Source: Planifilum fulgidum
Lineage (GTDB): Bacteria > Bacillota > Bacilli > Thermoactinomycetales > DSM-44946
Direction: 5' to 3'
Assembly (NCBI RefSeq): GCF_900113175.1
Contig: NZ_FOOK01000011.1
Span: forward strand, 33,174 to 97,173
DNA: 64,000 nt
Made by a program: the position numbers and the translations under genes. The notes below the pieces were generated by a model. It was not told the origin of the DNA. It saw nothing but the letters and a program-made list of their open reading frames with translations, and did no database searches. Each line of letters starts with the position of its first letter. Position 1 is the stretch's first letter. Of this stretch, positions 44,780 through 54,316 are shown one piece after another.

Positions 44780-45559
44780 TTGTTGAGCGCGCTCGATCTG
44801 TTCCGCCTGGATGGAAAGACGGCCATCGTCACCGGGGGCGGGCGCGGCCTGGGCAGGCACATGGCGGAGGCCTTGGCGGACGCCGGTGCCCGCGTGGTGA
44901 TCTGCTCCCGCAAGGTGGAAGCCTGCCGCGAGGTGAAGGAATCGATCGAACAAAAGGGGGGAGAGGCCCTGGCCCTCCCCTGTGACGTCACCCGCCCGGA
45001 GGATGTGGTGCGGGTGGTGGCCGCCGCCAAGGAAAACTTCGGCGGAGTGGACATCGTCATCAACAACAGCGGGGCCACCTGGGGCGCGCCGCCGGAGGAG
45101 ATGCCCCTGGACAAGTTTGAGCGGGTGATGGATGTCAATGTGAAGGGCACCTTCCTCATGTCCCAGGCGGCGGGGAAGGAGATGATCGCCAGCGGCAAGG
45201 GCGGCCGGATCATCAACATCGCTTCGGTGGCCGGTCTGCTCGGGGGTCATCCCGATTACATGCAGACCGTCGGTTATAACGCCAGCAAAGGGGCGGTGAT
45301 CAACATGACCCGGGATCTGGCCGTCCAATGGGCCCGCCACGGGATCAACGTGAATGCCATCGCCCCCGGATGGTTTCCCACGAAGATGTCCCGCGCCGTG
45401 CTGGAACGGTTCGGGGAGAAGATTCTCTCCCACATCCCCCTGGGCCGGTTCGGCGGTCCCGATGATCTCAAGGGGGCGGTTCTCTTTCTGGCCTCCCCCG
45501 CCGCCGCCTACGTCACCGGGCAGGTGCTGGTGGTGGACGGCGGGATGACGGCCTGGTGA
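44780..45559 (+). CDS. Short-chain dehydrogenase, second in acyl-CoA operon
   Basis: The 259-residue enzyme has VTGGGRGLGRHMAEAL, LALPCDVTRPEDV, INNSGATWGAPPEEM, the serine in INIASVAGLLGG, the YNASKGAVINMTR Tyr-Lys pair, and ends VDGGMTAW. It is a classical SDR, related to gluconate 5-dehydrogenase/3-ketoacyl reductases. Presumably oxidises a hydroxyacyl-CoA or removes product; substrate unknown. Start TTG behind GGAGAGGAGGAACAA. Differs clearly from the first SDR of the operon, so it is not a recent duplicate. Confidence 0.88.
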   Translation: MLSALDLFRLDGKTAIVTGGGRGLGRHMAEALADAGARVVICSRKVEACREVKESIEQKGGEALALPCDVTRPEDVVRVVAAAKENFGGVDIVINNSGATWGAPPEEMPLDKFERVMDVNVKGTFLMSQAAGKEMIASGKGGRIINIASVAGLLGGHPDYMQTVGYNASKGAVINMTRDLAVQWARHGINVNAIAPGWFPTKMSRAVLERFGEKILSHIPLGRFGGPDDLKGAVLFLASPAAAYVTGQVLVVDGGMTAW

Positions 45560-45635
45560 CCCGGAAAGGACGACGGCCCGCGTTCATGGTGCATCCAAAC
45601 AAGAGTTGAAGCTTTGGGAACCGGGAGGTGCGTTT

Positions 45636-46814
45636 ATGGCTGACGTGTGGATTATCGCCGGCGCCCGGACCCCCTTCGGATCCTTCGGGGGCAGTTTTGT
45701 GGATGTGAGCGCCGAGGAGCTGGGGGTGGCCGCCGCCAAGGGCGCGCTGGAGAAGGCGGGAGTGGAACCGAAGCAGGTGGACAACGTGGTGATGGGCAAT
45801 GTGATCCAGACCCACAATGGGGCGCCGTATCTGGCCCGCCATGTGGCGCTCAGGGCGGGGATTCCCATCGAAACCCCCGCCCTGACGGTCAACCGGCTGT
45901 GCGGTTCGGGACTGCAGGCGGTGGTGTCCGGCGCCCAGTCGATCCTGCTGGGAGAGTCGGAGATCGGTCTCGTCGGCGGCGCGGAAAATATGAGTCAGGC
46001 ACCCTACGCCCTGCGGGGCGTCCGGTGGGGGATGCGGATGGGGGACGGGGTCCTGGCGGACACGCTGACTGAAACCCTCACCGACCGTTATTGCGGCCTC
46101 GGTATGGGAATCACCGCGGAAAACCTGGCCGAAAAATACGGCATCACCCGGGAGGATCAGGACCGGTTCGCCTTGACCAGCCAAAGGCGGGCGGCGGAGG
46201 CGGCGGAGAGCGGCAAGCTGGCGGAAGAGATCGTGCCGGTGATGAAAAAGGGGAAAAAGGGGCCGGTCCGGGTGGATGCCGATGAGCACATCCGACCCCA
46301 GACCACTCTGGAAAAGCTGGCGGACTTGAAGCCGGCCTTTAAACCGGACGGCACCGTCACGGCGGGAAATGCCAGCGGGATCAACGACGGGGCGGCCTGT
46401 CTGGTGATCGCCTCGGACAGGGCGGTCAATCGGTACGGACTGAAGCCGATGGGAAGAGTGGTCGGATGGGGCGTGGCCGGTGTCGATCCGGCGATCATGG
46501 GCATCGGTCCGGTTCCGGCTTCCCGGCTGGCGCTGAAGCGTTCGGACCTTTCCCTCGGCCGAATCGACCTGGTGGAGATCAACGAAGCCTTTGCCGCACA
46601 GGTGTTGGCGGTTCAGAAGGAGCTCGATCTGGACATCGACATTCTCAACGTCAACGGCGGCGCCATCGCCCTCGGCCATCCCGTCGGCGCCAGCGGAGCC
46701 CGGATCTTGCTCACCCTTCTGTACGAGCTGAAGCGGCGGAACCAAAAGTACGGCTTGGCCTCCCTCTGCATCGGCGGCGGCCAGGGGATCGCCATGGTGG
46801 TTGAAGCGGTCTGA
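45636..46814 (+). CDS. Acetyl-CoA acetyltransferase / thiolase
   Basis: The 392-residue enzyme joins or cleaves acyl-CoA units. The nucleophilic cysteine lies in [19 protein letters not shown], the catalytic histidine in [17 protein letters not shown], and the second cysteine in [25 protein letters not shown] and [14 protein letters not shown] are typical of thiolase II. Length is normal. ATG 45636 behind CCGGGAGGTGCGTTT; an in-frame upstream extension has no ribosome binding site. Last gene of the operon. Confidence 0.94.
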   Translation: MADVWIIAGARTPFGSFGGSFVDVSAEELGVAAAKGALEKAGVEPKQVDNVVMGNVIQTHNGAPYLARHVALRAGIPIETPALTVNRLCGSGLQAVVSGAQSILLGESEIGLVGGAENMSQAPYALRGVRWGMRMGDGVLADTLTETLTDRYCGLGMGITAENLAEKYGITREDQDRFALTSQRRAAEAAESGKLAEEIVPVMKKGKKGPVRVDADEHIRPQTTLEKLADLKPAFKPDGTVTAGNASGINDGAACLVIASDRAVNRYGLKPMGRVVGWGVAGVDPAIMGIGPVPASRLALKRSDLSLGRIDLVEINEAFAAQVLAVQKELDLDIDILNVNGGAIALGHPVGASGARILLTLLYELKRRNQKYGLASLCIGGGQGIAMVVEAV

Positions 46815-47008
46815 GAAGGCTTTTTCCGCCGGGAGATCCCCCTTCCCGTCGCGTCGCGAATGGCGGGCGATGAGGCCTTTTGCGGAAAAAACGGGACCGC
46901 CTTTCCGCGCCCGGTGGTTCATTTGTCAGGCCGCGGGCGGGGAAGGGGGTCCCGTCTTCTTTTTTCAGGGGAGAGGCCCGAAGGATGGCAAGGCATACAT
47001 TTTAAATT

Positions 47009-47140
47009 TTAAGACAAGCCCTTCTCGTCGAAGGATTCGTCGTCCGGATCTTCCTTTCCGACGAGAAAATATGAAATGACAGCCAATGCGATGATTGCCA
47101 AGGGTACGCCGATCAGGACGAGAAGGTTTCCTTCTGTCAA
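47009..47140 (-). CDS. 43-residue single-span membrane protein
   Basis: Read on the minus strand, a TTG behind AAAGGAGTGGAATT begins MTEGNLLVLIGVPLAIIAL, which continues as a single transmembrane helix (to VISYFLV). An acidic tail, GKEDPDDESFDEKGLS, ends the protein. The arrangement (short outside part, helix, charged tail) and the strong ribosome binding site support a real small gene too short for usual detection. No family recognised. It is isolated and opposite to its neighbours. Confidence 0.6.
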   Translation of the reverse strand: MTEGNLLVLIGVPLAIIALAVISYFLVGKEDPDDESFDEKGLS

Positions 47141-47512
47141 AATTCCACTCCTTTCTGGGAAAGTTTCTTAAAATCGGATGGATGAATGGGAAAAGTGCGA
47201 TAAAAAAGTCGGAATCGGTCGGATTCCGCCCGGGGGACATGGAAGGGGTGCCAATGAAGTGTCATAAATCGACTTCTCCACGGCACAGGAAAAATCCTTC
47301 TTCCAAATGTCATAATACAATGGGTGATTATGTTGCGATTGGGTACGAAATCCGGCGTGAAGTTACAAACAATGTTGAATGTTTTATAAATTGGTCATAT
47401 CTTTTTTATTGGGGGGTGAAGCGGCGCCGGAAAAAGGGGGACTTTCGGGCGATCTCCGGAAAAACGCTTTTCACGGCGGAAGGCAAATCGAAATTCGATC
47501 GGGGGGATGCTG
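47141..47512. other. Intergenic region without a supported gene
   Basis: About 370 bases. The centre (47270-47410) is AT-rich, with several -10-like hexamers such as TATAAA and TACAAT, and TTACAA-16-TATAAA as the best promoter candidate for the downstream DUF962 gene. No RNA gene recognised. Confidence 0.45.
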
Positions 47513-47845
47513 ATGAATTTCCGCACCTATGGCGAATTTTGGCCCTTTTATCTGTCGCAGCACAGCAAACCGTCGACGCGCGCCTGGCATTTCGCCGGCA
47601 CGGCTTGCGTGCTTCTCTGTCTGGTGTTGGCGGTCGCCTCGATGAACGGCTGGTTTCTCCTGGCGGCTCCGGTTTTGGGATACGGTTTGGCCTGGTTCAG
47701 CCATTTTTTCATCGAAGGGAACAAGCCGGCCACCTTCGGCCATCCCCTATGGTCGCTTCGGGCCGATTTTCACATGTTTTGGCTGATGTTGACGGGAAAG
47801 CTGGAGAAGGAATTGCGCCGCCTCCGGGAAAGGGAAGCGAAATGA
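47513..47845 (+). CDS. DUF962/Mpo1-like membrane protein
   Basis: The 110-residue protein has the DUF962 pattern: FRTYGEFWPFYLSQHSKPSTRAWHFAGTA spans the first 30 residues with the conserved histidines. Two hydrophobic segments follow (VLLCLVLAVASMNGWFLLAA and PVLGYGLAWFSHFFIEGNKP), then HPLWSLRADFHMFWLMLTG. The yeast relative Mpo1 is an iron-dependent dioxygenase in alpha-oxidation of 2-hydroxy fatty acids; here activity is inferred only from family. An ATG six bases upstream (47507) is possible; the G-rich run before favours 47513. Confidence 0.85.
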   Translation: MNFRTYGEFWPFYLSQHSKPSTRAWHFAGTACVLLCLVLAVASMNGWFLLAAPVLGYGLAWFSHFFIEGNKPATFGHPLWSLRADFHMFWLMLTGKLEKELRRLREREAK

Positions 47846-47978
47846 CCGCCGCGGGGAAGCGCTTCCGGGTTTTTCAAATCGCTTTTTGAAACCATGAAAT
47901 TTTGAACTTCGTTTCCAACAATAAAAGGGATCTTTTTCGGGGCTTGACGCCCTTTTTTGTTTGTGGGAGAGGAGATCG

Positions 47979-49013
47979 ATGCGAGGAAAGATCGAAGAAG
48001 GGGACTTCATCAAAGGTGTCGCCATCTTCGGGGTGATTTTGATTCACGTGACCGCGTACAGCCTGCGCACCACCCAACCGCTGACGGAAGGCGGTCTGTT
48101 TTTTGCGATGAATCAGCTGGGGCGGTTCTGCGTTCCCGTTTTTTTCATGCTGTCCGGTTTGTTGCTCTTTTACCGGTATTTTGGGGAAAAATCCTTTCCG
48201 GCCAGGCGTTTTTATCGCCGTCGGATGTTGTACATCCTCGTGCCGTATTTGGTGTGGTCCCTCTTTTACTGGATTTACGGGAGGCTGGCCCACCCGGATA
48301 CCGGTCCGGGCACGGTGGGCGAGGCCTTTTTGGCCCTGTTTACGGGAGAGGCGTATTACCACCTCTATTTTATCGTGGTGATGGTCCAGTTTTATCTCCT
48401 TCTGCCGCTGTTGATCCGGGCCTTTCGCCGGTTTGGGGGACTTACGGTCGTTTCCTTCTCCTTTTTGATCAGCCTGGCGGCCATCAGCACCACCTGGCGG
48501 GAGATGAAGGCCCAACTGCCGTGGGTGCTGCCCTACTCGGAAAACACGATCCGGTTTTTTCCCGTCTGGTTCTTTTACTTTTGCCTGGGAGGATGGATGG
48601 GGGTTCACATTGGGTCCCTCCGGAGATGGATTCAAAGGGTTCCCTTGGCGGCTGTGCTGATCTTTTTCTGCGCGACGGGCCTGCTCGTGCTGTTGGATGC
48701 TTTTTTCCGAAAACAGACGGGTTTTTTCCAGGTTTCCGTGATCGCCTATTCCGTCGCCTCTCTGCTTTTGTGGTTTCATTTGGCCCAATGGCGGCCCAAT
48801 TCCTGGATCGCACGGCTCGGCCGCCATTCCTTCGGCCTCTATTTGATCCATCCCTTTGTCCTCAATCTGCTCAGCAAGTTTGCGCCCGGTTTCTTTTCAC
48901 CGGCCTCCTGGGCGGAATTCGCCTTTATGCTTGTCTGCGTGATCGGACTTTCCTTCGGGACGTCGGTTCTGCTCCGCCGGCTTCCATACAGCCACCTGTT
49001 GACGGGGAGGTGA
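47979..49013 (+). CDS. Membrane acyltransferase, acyltransferase-3 family
   Basis: The 344-residue protein has about ten membrane helices and the family N terminus FIKGVAIFGVILIHVTAY, with the conserved histidine, then CVPVFFMLSGLLLFYRYF and ARRFYRRRMLYILVPYLVWS. A late RLGRHSFGLYLIHPFVL segment also matches. Such enzymes move acyl (often acetyl) groups to cell-surface sugars or peptidoglycan. The ATG 47979 follows GAGAGGAGATCG. It lacks the SGNH domain of larger OafA proteins. Confidence 0.87.
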   Translation: MRGKIEEGDFIKGVAIFGVILIHVTAYSLRTTQPLTEGGLFFAMNQLGRFCVPVFFMLSGLLLFYRYFGEKSFPARRFYRRRMLYILVPYLVWSLFYWIYGRLAHPDTGPGTVGEAFLALFTGEAYYHLYFIVVMVQFYLLLPLLIRAFRRFGGLTVVSFSFLISLAAISTTWREMKAQLPWVLPYSENTIRFFPVWFFYFCLGGWMGVHIGSLRRWIQRVPLAAVLIFFCATGLLVLLDAFFRKQTGFFQVSVIAYSVASLLLWFHLAQWRPNSWIARLGRHSFGLYLIHPFVLNLLSKFAPGFFSPASWAEFAFMLVCVIGLSFGTSVLLRRLPYSHLLTGR

Positions 49014-49223
49014 AGGGGAAGGATAATGGCCTTGAGGGATTTTTTGTCACCCCGCAGATACAACAAGCCGCCGAGTAGAGCAAATATTCTACGAATTAGT
49101 AGTGTTTCGGGTTTTAAAAAGATATCTTCCGGATGAGGGATGGTGCGGGGGAAGCGGCTTTTTTGCCTTTAGGCTTCATCGTCTCCCGAAATGATGCGAG
49201 AACCCCAAAGGAAGGGAACCATC

Positions 49224-49919
49224 TTGTCGACGATCGAAATCTCGCGGCTGAAAAAGACGTTCTTTGGTGACGGGGTGGAAGTGCACGCCCTTCGCGGGAT
49301 CGATGCGACCTTTCCCTCCGGGCAGTTTGTGGCGATTGTCGGTCCGTCCGGCTCCGGCAAATCCACTCTGTTGAGTCTGATCGGCACCCTGGACCGGCCA
49401 ACCGACGGGATCATCCGGTTCGACGGTGTGAATCTTACCGATTTGAAGGGGAAGAAGCTGGCGGATTTTCGTTTTCAGCGGATCGGCTTTGTTTTTCAAC
49501 AATTTTACCTGCTTCCGGCTCTGACCGCTTTGGAAAACGTGATGGTCCCCCTGCTTGGAAGACGGGTTTCCTTCAACAAAAAGGAACGGGCGGAACGCCT
49601 CCTCAAAGAAGTGGGTTTGGCCGACAAGCGAAATGCGCTTCCTTCCCAGCTGTCCGGCGGAGAGCAGCAACGGGTGGCGATCGCCCGGGCGCTGGTCAAC
49701 GAACCGGATTGGATCCTGGCGGATGAACCGACGGGAAACCTGGATTCGGAAAACAGCGAGAGGATTGTGCAGTTGCTCCGGAAATTGAACGTGCGAAAAG
49801 GGTGCGGCATCCTGATGGTCACCCATGATCGGCAACTGGCCGAGCAGGCGGACCGGCGATTGGAACTGCGGGACGGCCGGATTCTGTATGATTCGGCCGA
49901 AGGGCGGGACGTCGAATGA
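49224..49919 (+). CDS. ABC transporter ATPase, MacB/LolD type
   Basis: The 231-residue ATPase has Walker A GPSGSGKSTLL, QRIGFVFQQFYLLPALTALENV, the signature QLSGGEQQRVAIARAL, Walker B WILADEPTGNLDSE and the H-loop MVTHDRQLAEQADR. It drives the FtsX-type permease encoded by the next gene, overlapping it by four bases. It starts with TTG behind AAAGGAAGGGAACCATC. MacB/LolD-type pairs in Gram-positives are often linked to peptide or lipid handling and efflux; no substrate shown here. Confidence 0.92.
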   Translation: MSTIEISRLKKTFFGDGVEVHALRGIDATFPSGQFVAIVGPSGSGKSTLLSLIGTLDRPTDGIIRFDGVNLTDLKGKKLADFRFQRIGFVFQQFYLLPALTALENVMVPLLGRRVSFNKKERAERLLKEVGLADKRNALPSQLSGGEQQRVAIARALVNEPDWILADEPTGNLDSENSERIVQLLRKLNVRKGCGILMVTHDRQLAEQADRRLELRDGRILYDSAEGRDVE

Positions 49920-52639
49920 TTCGGTTTATCTGGCGCAATCTTTGGCGGCGCAAGGAACGGATCATCCTGACGCTGGTCGGCGTGTTGACCGTCAGTTCGG
50001 GACTCGGTTATCTGTTCGGTCTGTCGGAAAGCAATACCGGGACCGTGGTTGACCTGCTCCAGAAGCGCTGGAAGGCTTCCTACCACATCGTGGTGCGCCC
50101 TCCGGGCACCCGCGGCGTGACGGAACGCAAACATCTGCTGGAGCCCAATTATTTGAGCGGCATCGGCGGAGGAATCAGTCTTGATCAGTACAAGACCATC
50201 AAGGGGATTGACGGTGTTGAAACGGCCGCGCCGGTGGCGATGATCGGTTATGTACCCTTCCAAAGGTATGTTGAAGGTCATCGCATTGAAAAGGAAGGGA
50301 TCTATCGCGTTACGAAAACGAAAGCGGTCGATCACGGGATCCGGGTCGAAAAGGAAAAGTGGCACGACTACATCGTTCAGGGGCCTTGGTATTCCCCCCT
50401 CGATTTCCGTGAGACGGAACGTGTTTACGGCGTGAGCCTTATAAAAGATTATCCTGAAAAACTCATGATTAGTCATTCCGTTCTCTTGGCCGGCATCGAT
50501 CCGGTTCAGGAAGCCCGGCTGGTCGGCTTGGATCGGGCGGTTGTCAGCCAAGGGAAAAGCCGGTATTTCGACAAGGACAAAGTGAGTATTACAAATGGGG
50601 AAATCTTGGGGAAGACCTATCAACGCGTGGAAATTCCCGTACTGATCAGCAATCAATCGTCTTCCGCCGTGACCTACACCTGGACGATTGAACGGCTGGA
50701 TTTGCCCTTTGCGGATGAGAAAACCGCCGTGGAAACCATGGAAAATGTGAAGCGAAGAGGTGGGAAATCCTATTTGGATACGTTGGATGCGGAAGGGAAT
50801 CCGGCGGTGGTTTCCTACGGTGGCAGGGAGCTTTTTCGGCAAATGGCCGTTGATCTGACGGGAATTGATCCGCTAACGGGAAAACCGGCCGCGTCGGAGG
50901 GGGAACGTGTCAGTTTAACCCTGCTGGACCAACCGATCTCCAAACCGTCACCGCTCACCTACCGCGAGGCAAAAAGCCCTTTTCCAGACCGGTGGCCCCT
51001 GGCCTATGAAGTGAAGCCGGTTCCGGCGGAGAAGGGGAAGGAAGTGGTCGGATTCCCTCTACAGAGCGGTTCTTTCCGCCCTTTTGACTATTTTACCGCG
51101 ACCCTCCATTTCAATTATGTCGGCTTTTTTGACCCCTCCAAACTGAACATCGCCAAGGATCCGCTGACGGAACTGCCGATGGAGACCTATCGCCCTCCTT
51201 CGGCGAAGTGGGTGCTGGACTCCGAGAACCGGCCCGTCAACCCGCCGAAGCAACTAAAACCGACGGATAACCCCCTTGGGTTGCTGACCCAACCGCCGAC
51301 GATGCTGACCACCCTGGAAGCGGCGCAGGCATTGGTCGGCGACCGACCCATTTCGGCCATCCGGGTGAAGGTTTCCGGAGTGGAGCGATTGGATGAGAAG
51401 AGTCAGGCGCGGTTGGAGAAAATCGCGGCGGAGATTGAAAAGAAGACGGGCCTTATCACCGATATCACCCTCGGATCCTCCCCGCAGCCGATCCTCCTTC
51501 ACGTGCCTGCGGTCGGGGATCTGCCGGAACTGGGATGGATCGAACAGCCGTGGGTCCGGATCGGTTCGGCGATCACCCTCTTCCGGGAGACGAAACTGGG
51601 GTATTCGGGGATTGTCGCCGGGGTGATCGCGGTGGCCGCGGTTTACGTGCTGGCGATGAACGGCATGTTTTTTTTGGCTCGCAGAAAGGAAGTGGCGATT
51701 CTCCTGGCCGTCGGCTGGCGTCCCTCCCAAGTGACGCGCATGGTTCTGCTGGAAGCGGGCCTGTGGGGACTGCTGGCGGCGATCGTTTCCATGGCGATGT
51801 TGACCTTCGCCCATGCCCAACAGGGAACGGCCGTCCCTCTCGATCGGTTGGCGGCGGCGGGATGTTTGGCCATGGGGCTTTACCTGGTCGGAGGGTTTGT
51901 TACCGCCGTGATGGCCGCCCGCGTTTCCCCCTATGAAACGATGCGGACGGGAGAGAGCGATCCGGTCATTCGGCGATGGATTGCCGTATCCAATCGGTGG
52001 ACACTGGCATGGAGTTATTTTGCGGGAAAGTGGCGGCGAAACCTTCTTTCCGTCCTGACGATCGCCATTCCGTCGGCGCTGTTCAACTTTTTCGTGTTTG
52101 TCACAATCCGGCTGAAGGGCGTCTTTTACACTACGTGGCTCGGACAATATGTATCGATGCAGGTGGGGCCGGCCCATTATGCCGCCGTCGGGATCGCCTG
52201 GATGATCGCCGTGCTGACCACGACGGAAGTCCTGTGGCAAAATGTCGCAGAACGAAAACCGGAGATCGCCCTGCTTCGATCCCTGGGATGGCGGGACGGA
52301 TCCATTCGCTTCCTGATGCTTTCGGAGGGAATACTCTGCGGACTGATGGCGGGAATCGTCGGGGGTGCCGTCTCTCTCTTCTGGATCAATGGGATTTATG
52401 GAACCGTGCCGTGGAAAGATCTTGCCGCATTATCGGCCTCCGGACTGATTCCCGCCGTGGTCGGTCTTATGGGAGCGGTAATTCCCTCGGAAATGGCGGT
52501 CCGCATCTCTCCGCTTCGGGAATTGAACGGAGCCTTCGTTACAGAAGAAAAAGCGGAACGTTATCTGGGAATGGCCGTCGCATTGGTCGCCCTGGGATGT
52601 CTCATCGGGATGATGGGGGTTTTGATCCTGCGGTGGTGA
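49916..52639 (+). CDS. Large FtsX/MacB-type ABC permease
   Basis: The 907-residue permease has an N-terminal transmembrane helix (RIILTLVGVLTVSSGLGYLFG). A large extracellular domain follows (about 35-560). Then come a membrane block near 565-690 with YVLAMNGMFFLARRKEVAILLAVGWRPSQVTRM, and a second block from about 710 to the end with RKPEIALLRSLGWRDGSIRFLML. The paired, cytosolic-facing 'xxE/AxLxxxGW' segments are typical of FtsX domains. It is longer than MacB (about 650) because of the extracellular part. ATG overlaps the ATPase stop. Terminator-like hairpin follows. Confidence 0.87.
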   Translation: MIRFIWRNLWRRKERIILTLVGVLTVSSGLGYLFGLSESNTGTVVDLLQKRWKASYHIVVRPPGTRGVTERKHLLEPNYLSGIGGGISLDQYKTIKGIDGVETAAPVAMIGYVPFQRYVEGHRIEKEGIYRVTKTKAVDHGIRVEKEKWHDYIVQGPWYSPLDFRETERVYGVSLIKDYPEKLMISHSVLLAGIDPVQEARLVGLDRAVVSQGKSRYFDKDKVSITNGEILGKTYQRVEIPVLISNQSSSAVTYTWTIERLDLPFADEKTAVETMENVKRRGGKSYLDTLDAEGNPAVVSYGGRELFRQMAVDLTGIDPLTGKPAASEGERVSLTLLDQPISKPSPLTYREAKSPFPDRWPLAYEVKPVPAEKGKEVVGFPLQSGSFRPFDYFTATLHFNYVGFFDPSKLNIAKDPLTELPMETYRPPSAKWVLDSENRPVNPPKQLKPTDNPLGLLTQPPTMLTTLEAAQALVGDRPISAIRVKVSGVERLDEKSQARLEKIAAEIEKKTGLITDITLGSSPQPILLHVPAVGDLPELGWIEQPWVRIGSAITLFRETKLGYSGIVAGVIAVAAVYVLAMNGMFFLARRKEVAILLAVGWRPSQVTRMVLLEAGLWGLLAAIVSMAMLTFAHAQQGTAVPLDRLAAAGCLAMGLYLVGGFVTAVMAARVSPYETMRTGESDPVIRRWIAVSNRWTLAWSYFAGKWRRNLLSVLTIAIPSALFNFFVFVTIRLKGVFYTTWLGQYVSMQVGPAHYAAVGIAWMIAVLTTTEVLWQNVAERKPEIALLRSLGWRDGSIRFLMLSEGILCGLMAGIVGGAVSLFWINGIYGTVPWKDLAALSASGLIPAVVGLMGAVIPSEMAVRISPLRELNGAFVTEEKAERYLGMAVALVALGCLIGMMGVLILRW

Positions 52640-52652
52640 TCACGGCGGGACA

Positions 52653-52680
52653 GGGTGCCGCGTGTGGGCGGCACCCTTCT
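52653..52680. terminator. Hairpin between convergent genes
   Basis: GGGTGCCG and CGGCACCC pair around CGTGTGGG. A weak TTCTCATT tail follows, so termination may be partial. Confidence 0.55.
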
Positions 52681-52720
52681 CATTGATCACTGCTTCGTGC
52701 CGCAGGGCGTACGCAACCCC

Positions 52721-54247
52721 TCAGCTTTTTCCCGTCAATTCCCCAACCCTGCCCATCAACCGGACTTGGGCCCGCTCCAGTCGGTTCAGCGTATCCTTTA
52801 ACCACCTTTGTTCCCGGATTAGCCGTTGGCGCCTTTCCCCGAGCATCCGTCGGGTTTCTTCGGGGTTGGGTCCGCCCCGGCATTTCCGCACCCGGATGAA
52901 ATGAAGGGGATCCGAAAGGCGGGCCAGCTCTTCATCGGTGAAGCGCAGATCGACGCCCGCCGCCTCCAAGGCTTTCTGCCGGACCTCCTCCGGCGTCAGC
53001 TCGTGAAGCTCCCGGTTTTCCCGCCAGGCGCTCCGGGCAATCCGGGCGGCGATGCGGTGGGCGGTCCGGAGGGGGAGGCCCTTTTCCCGCACCATGGTGT
53101 CCGCCCACTCCGTGATGGTGATGGCTCCTTCCCGGGCCCGCCGCCCGAGGAGTTCCCGGTTGACCTCCAGGGTGCGAATCACCGCCGTCATGAGCTCAAG
53201 CACGCGCCGGCTCTTGTCGATGGCCCGGTGCAGATGGGGCTGGAGGTCGTCCTCCGTGTCGACGACGTCACCGAAGGGGGTGTTGTGGATCATCGTCAGG
53301 ACCGCCAGGGCGTCGGCGGCGGCGCTGCTTGACAGGGAGCGGGAATGTTCCACGGAGACGGGATTCCGCTTTTGCGGCATGATGCTGCTGATCTGCACAT
53401 AGGGATCGGCGACCCGGACCGCCTGGAATTCCCGCGTGCAGAAGAGGAGGAGATCCTGAATCCAGCGCCCGAGATTGGTCATCATAAGGGCCACGGCGGT
53501 GGCGGTTTCCCCCAGGTAATCGGCTCCGGCGACCGCGTCGTAGGAGTTTTCCACCAGATCGTCAAATCCCAGCGCTTCCTTCACCGCATCCCGGCAGATG
53601 TCGAAGCCGGTGGTGGTGATGGCCGCCGAACCGAGGGGGCTCCGGTTGACCTGGTGGAAAGCGTTTTTGAGACGCGCCGTGTCCCGGGCCAATCCATCCT
53701 GCACCGCCAGGAGATAATGACCCAACGTGGTGGGTTGGGCCGGTTGGGTGTGGGTGTAGGCGGGCATCACCGTCTCCAGGTGCTGCCCGACGGTTTCGAG
53801 GAGCGCCTCCCGCAGGGACAGGGTTTTTTCGATCAGGGAGAGGATCCGTTCCCGGAGGGCGATGCGGTACATGGCCACGCCCATGTCGTTCCGGCTGCGG
53901 GCGATGTGCATGTTCCCCGCCAGTTCTTCCCCGATCCGTTCGGCGATTTTGGCCTCGATCAGGAAAAACAGATCCTCATAGCGGGGGTCGTACTGCAGCT
54001 TGCGCGGATCGGTGCGGGCCACCTCCTCCACCGCCCGGAGGATGCGGGCGGCCTCCGATCTTTTCAGAATCCGCCGGTCGTACAGCATGAGCACATGGGC
54101 GCGGTGCACCTGGATCATGGCGTGAAACAGGGTGTCCCGCTGGTCGTTGAACAGCGGTTTGAGCAAACATTCCACGTAGGTTTTCCCGGGAAAGGCGGTG
54201 CCCTCCGACCGGAGCCACTCCTCCCGGTTTTGCCTTTCGCGCTCCAT
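52721..54247 (-). CDS. Argininosuccinate-lyase-like fumarase/aspartase-superfamily enzyme
   Basis: The 508-residue protein has all three superfamily motifs: ARSRNDMGVAMYRIALRE, YTHTQPAQPTTLGHYLLAV and the catalytic loop QISSIMPQKRNPVSVEHSR. These enzymes cleave a C-N bond to release fumarate or do the reverse. It is longer than typical ArgH (about 460), and the loop differs from the QKKNPD form common in ArgH. No other arginine genes are near; it ends an operon with a ROK regulator and an ABC transporter. ATG 54247 behind AAAGGAGGATGCCG. A lyase for an imported amino-succinyl compound is more likely than arginine synthesis, by inference. Confidence 0.82.
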   Translation of the reverse strand: MERERQNREEWLRSEGTAFPGKTYVECLLKPLFNDQRDTLFHAMIQVHRAHVLMLYDRRILKRSEAARILRAVEEVARTDPRKLQYDPRYEDLFFLIEAKIAERIGEELAGNMHIARSRNDMGVAMYRIALRERILSLIEKTLSLREALLETVGQHLETVMPAYTHTQPAQPTTLGHYLLAVQDGLARDTARLKNAFHQVNRSPLGSAAITTTGFDICRDAVKEALGFDDLVENSYDAVAGADYLGETATAVALMMTNLGRWIQDLLLFCTREFQAVRVADPYVQISSIMPQKRNPVSVEHSRSLSSSAAADALAVLTMIHNTPFGDVVDTEDDLQPHLHRAIDKSRRVLELMTAVIRTLEVNRELLGRRAREGAITITEWADTMVREKGLPLRTAHRIAARIARSAWRENRELHELTPEEVRQKALEAAGVDLRFTDEELARLSDPLHFIRVRKCRGGPNPEETRRMLGERRQRLIREQRWLKDTLNRLERAQVRLMGRVGELTGKS

Positions 54248-54316
54248 CGGCATCCTCCTTTCTGCGAACGATGGAAAGGGCCGGAGGGGATGTCCCTCCG
54301 GCGGGGACCTCTTCAC

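Noticed and set aside
52721..54247. Simple naming as argH (arginine biosynthesis)
   Set aside because: Context with transporter and ROK regulator and the altered active loop do not support it.
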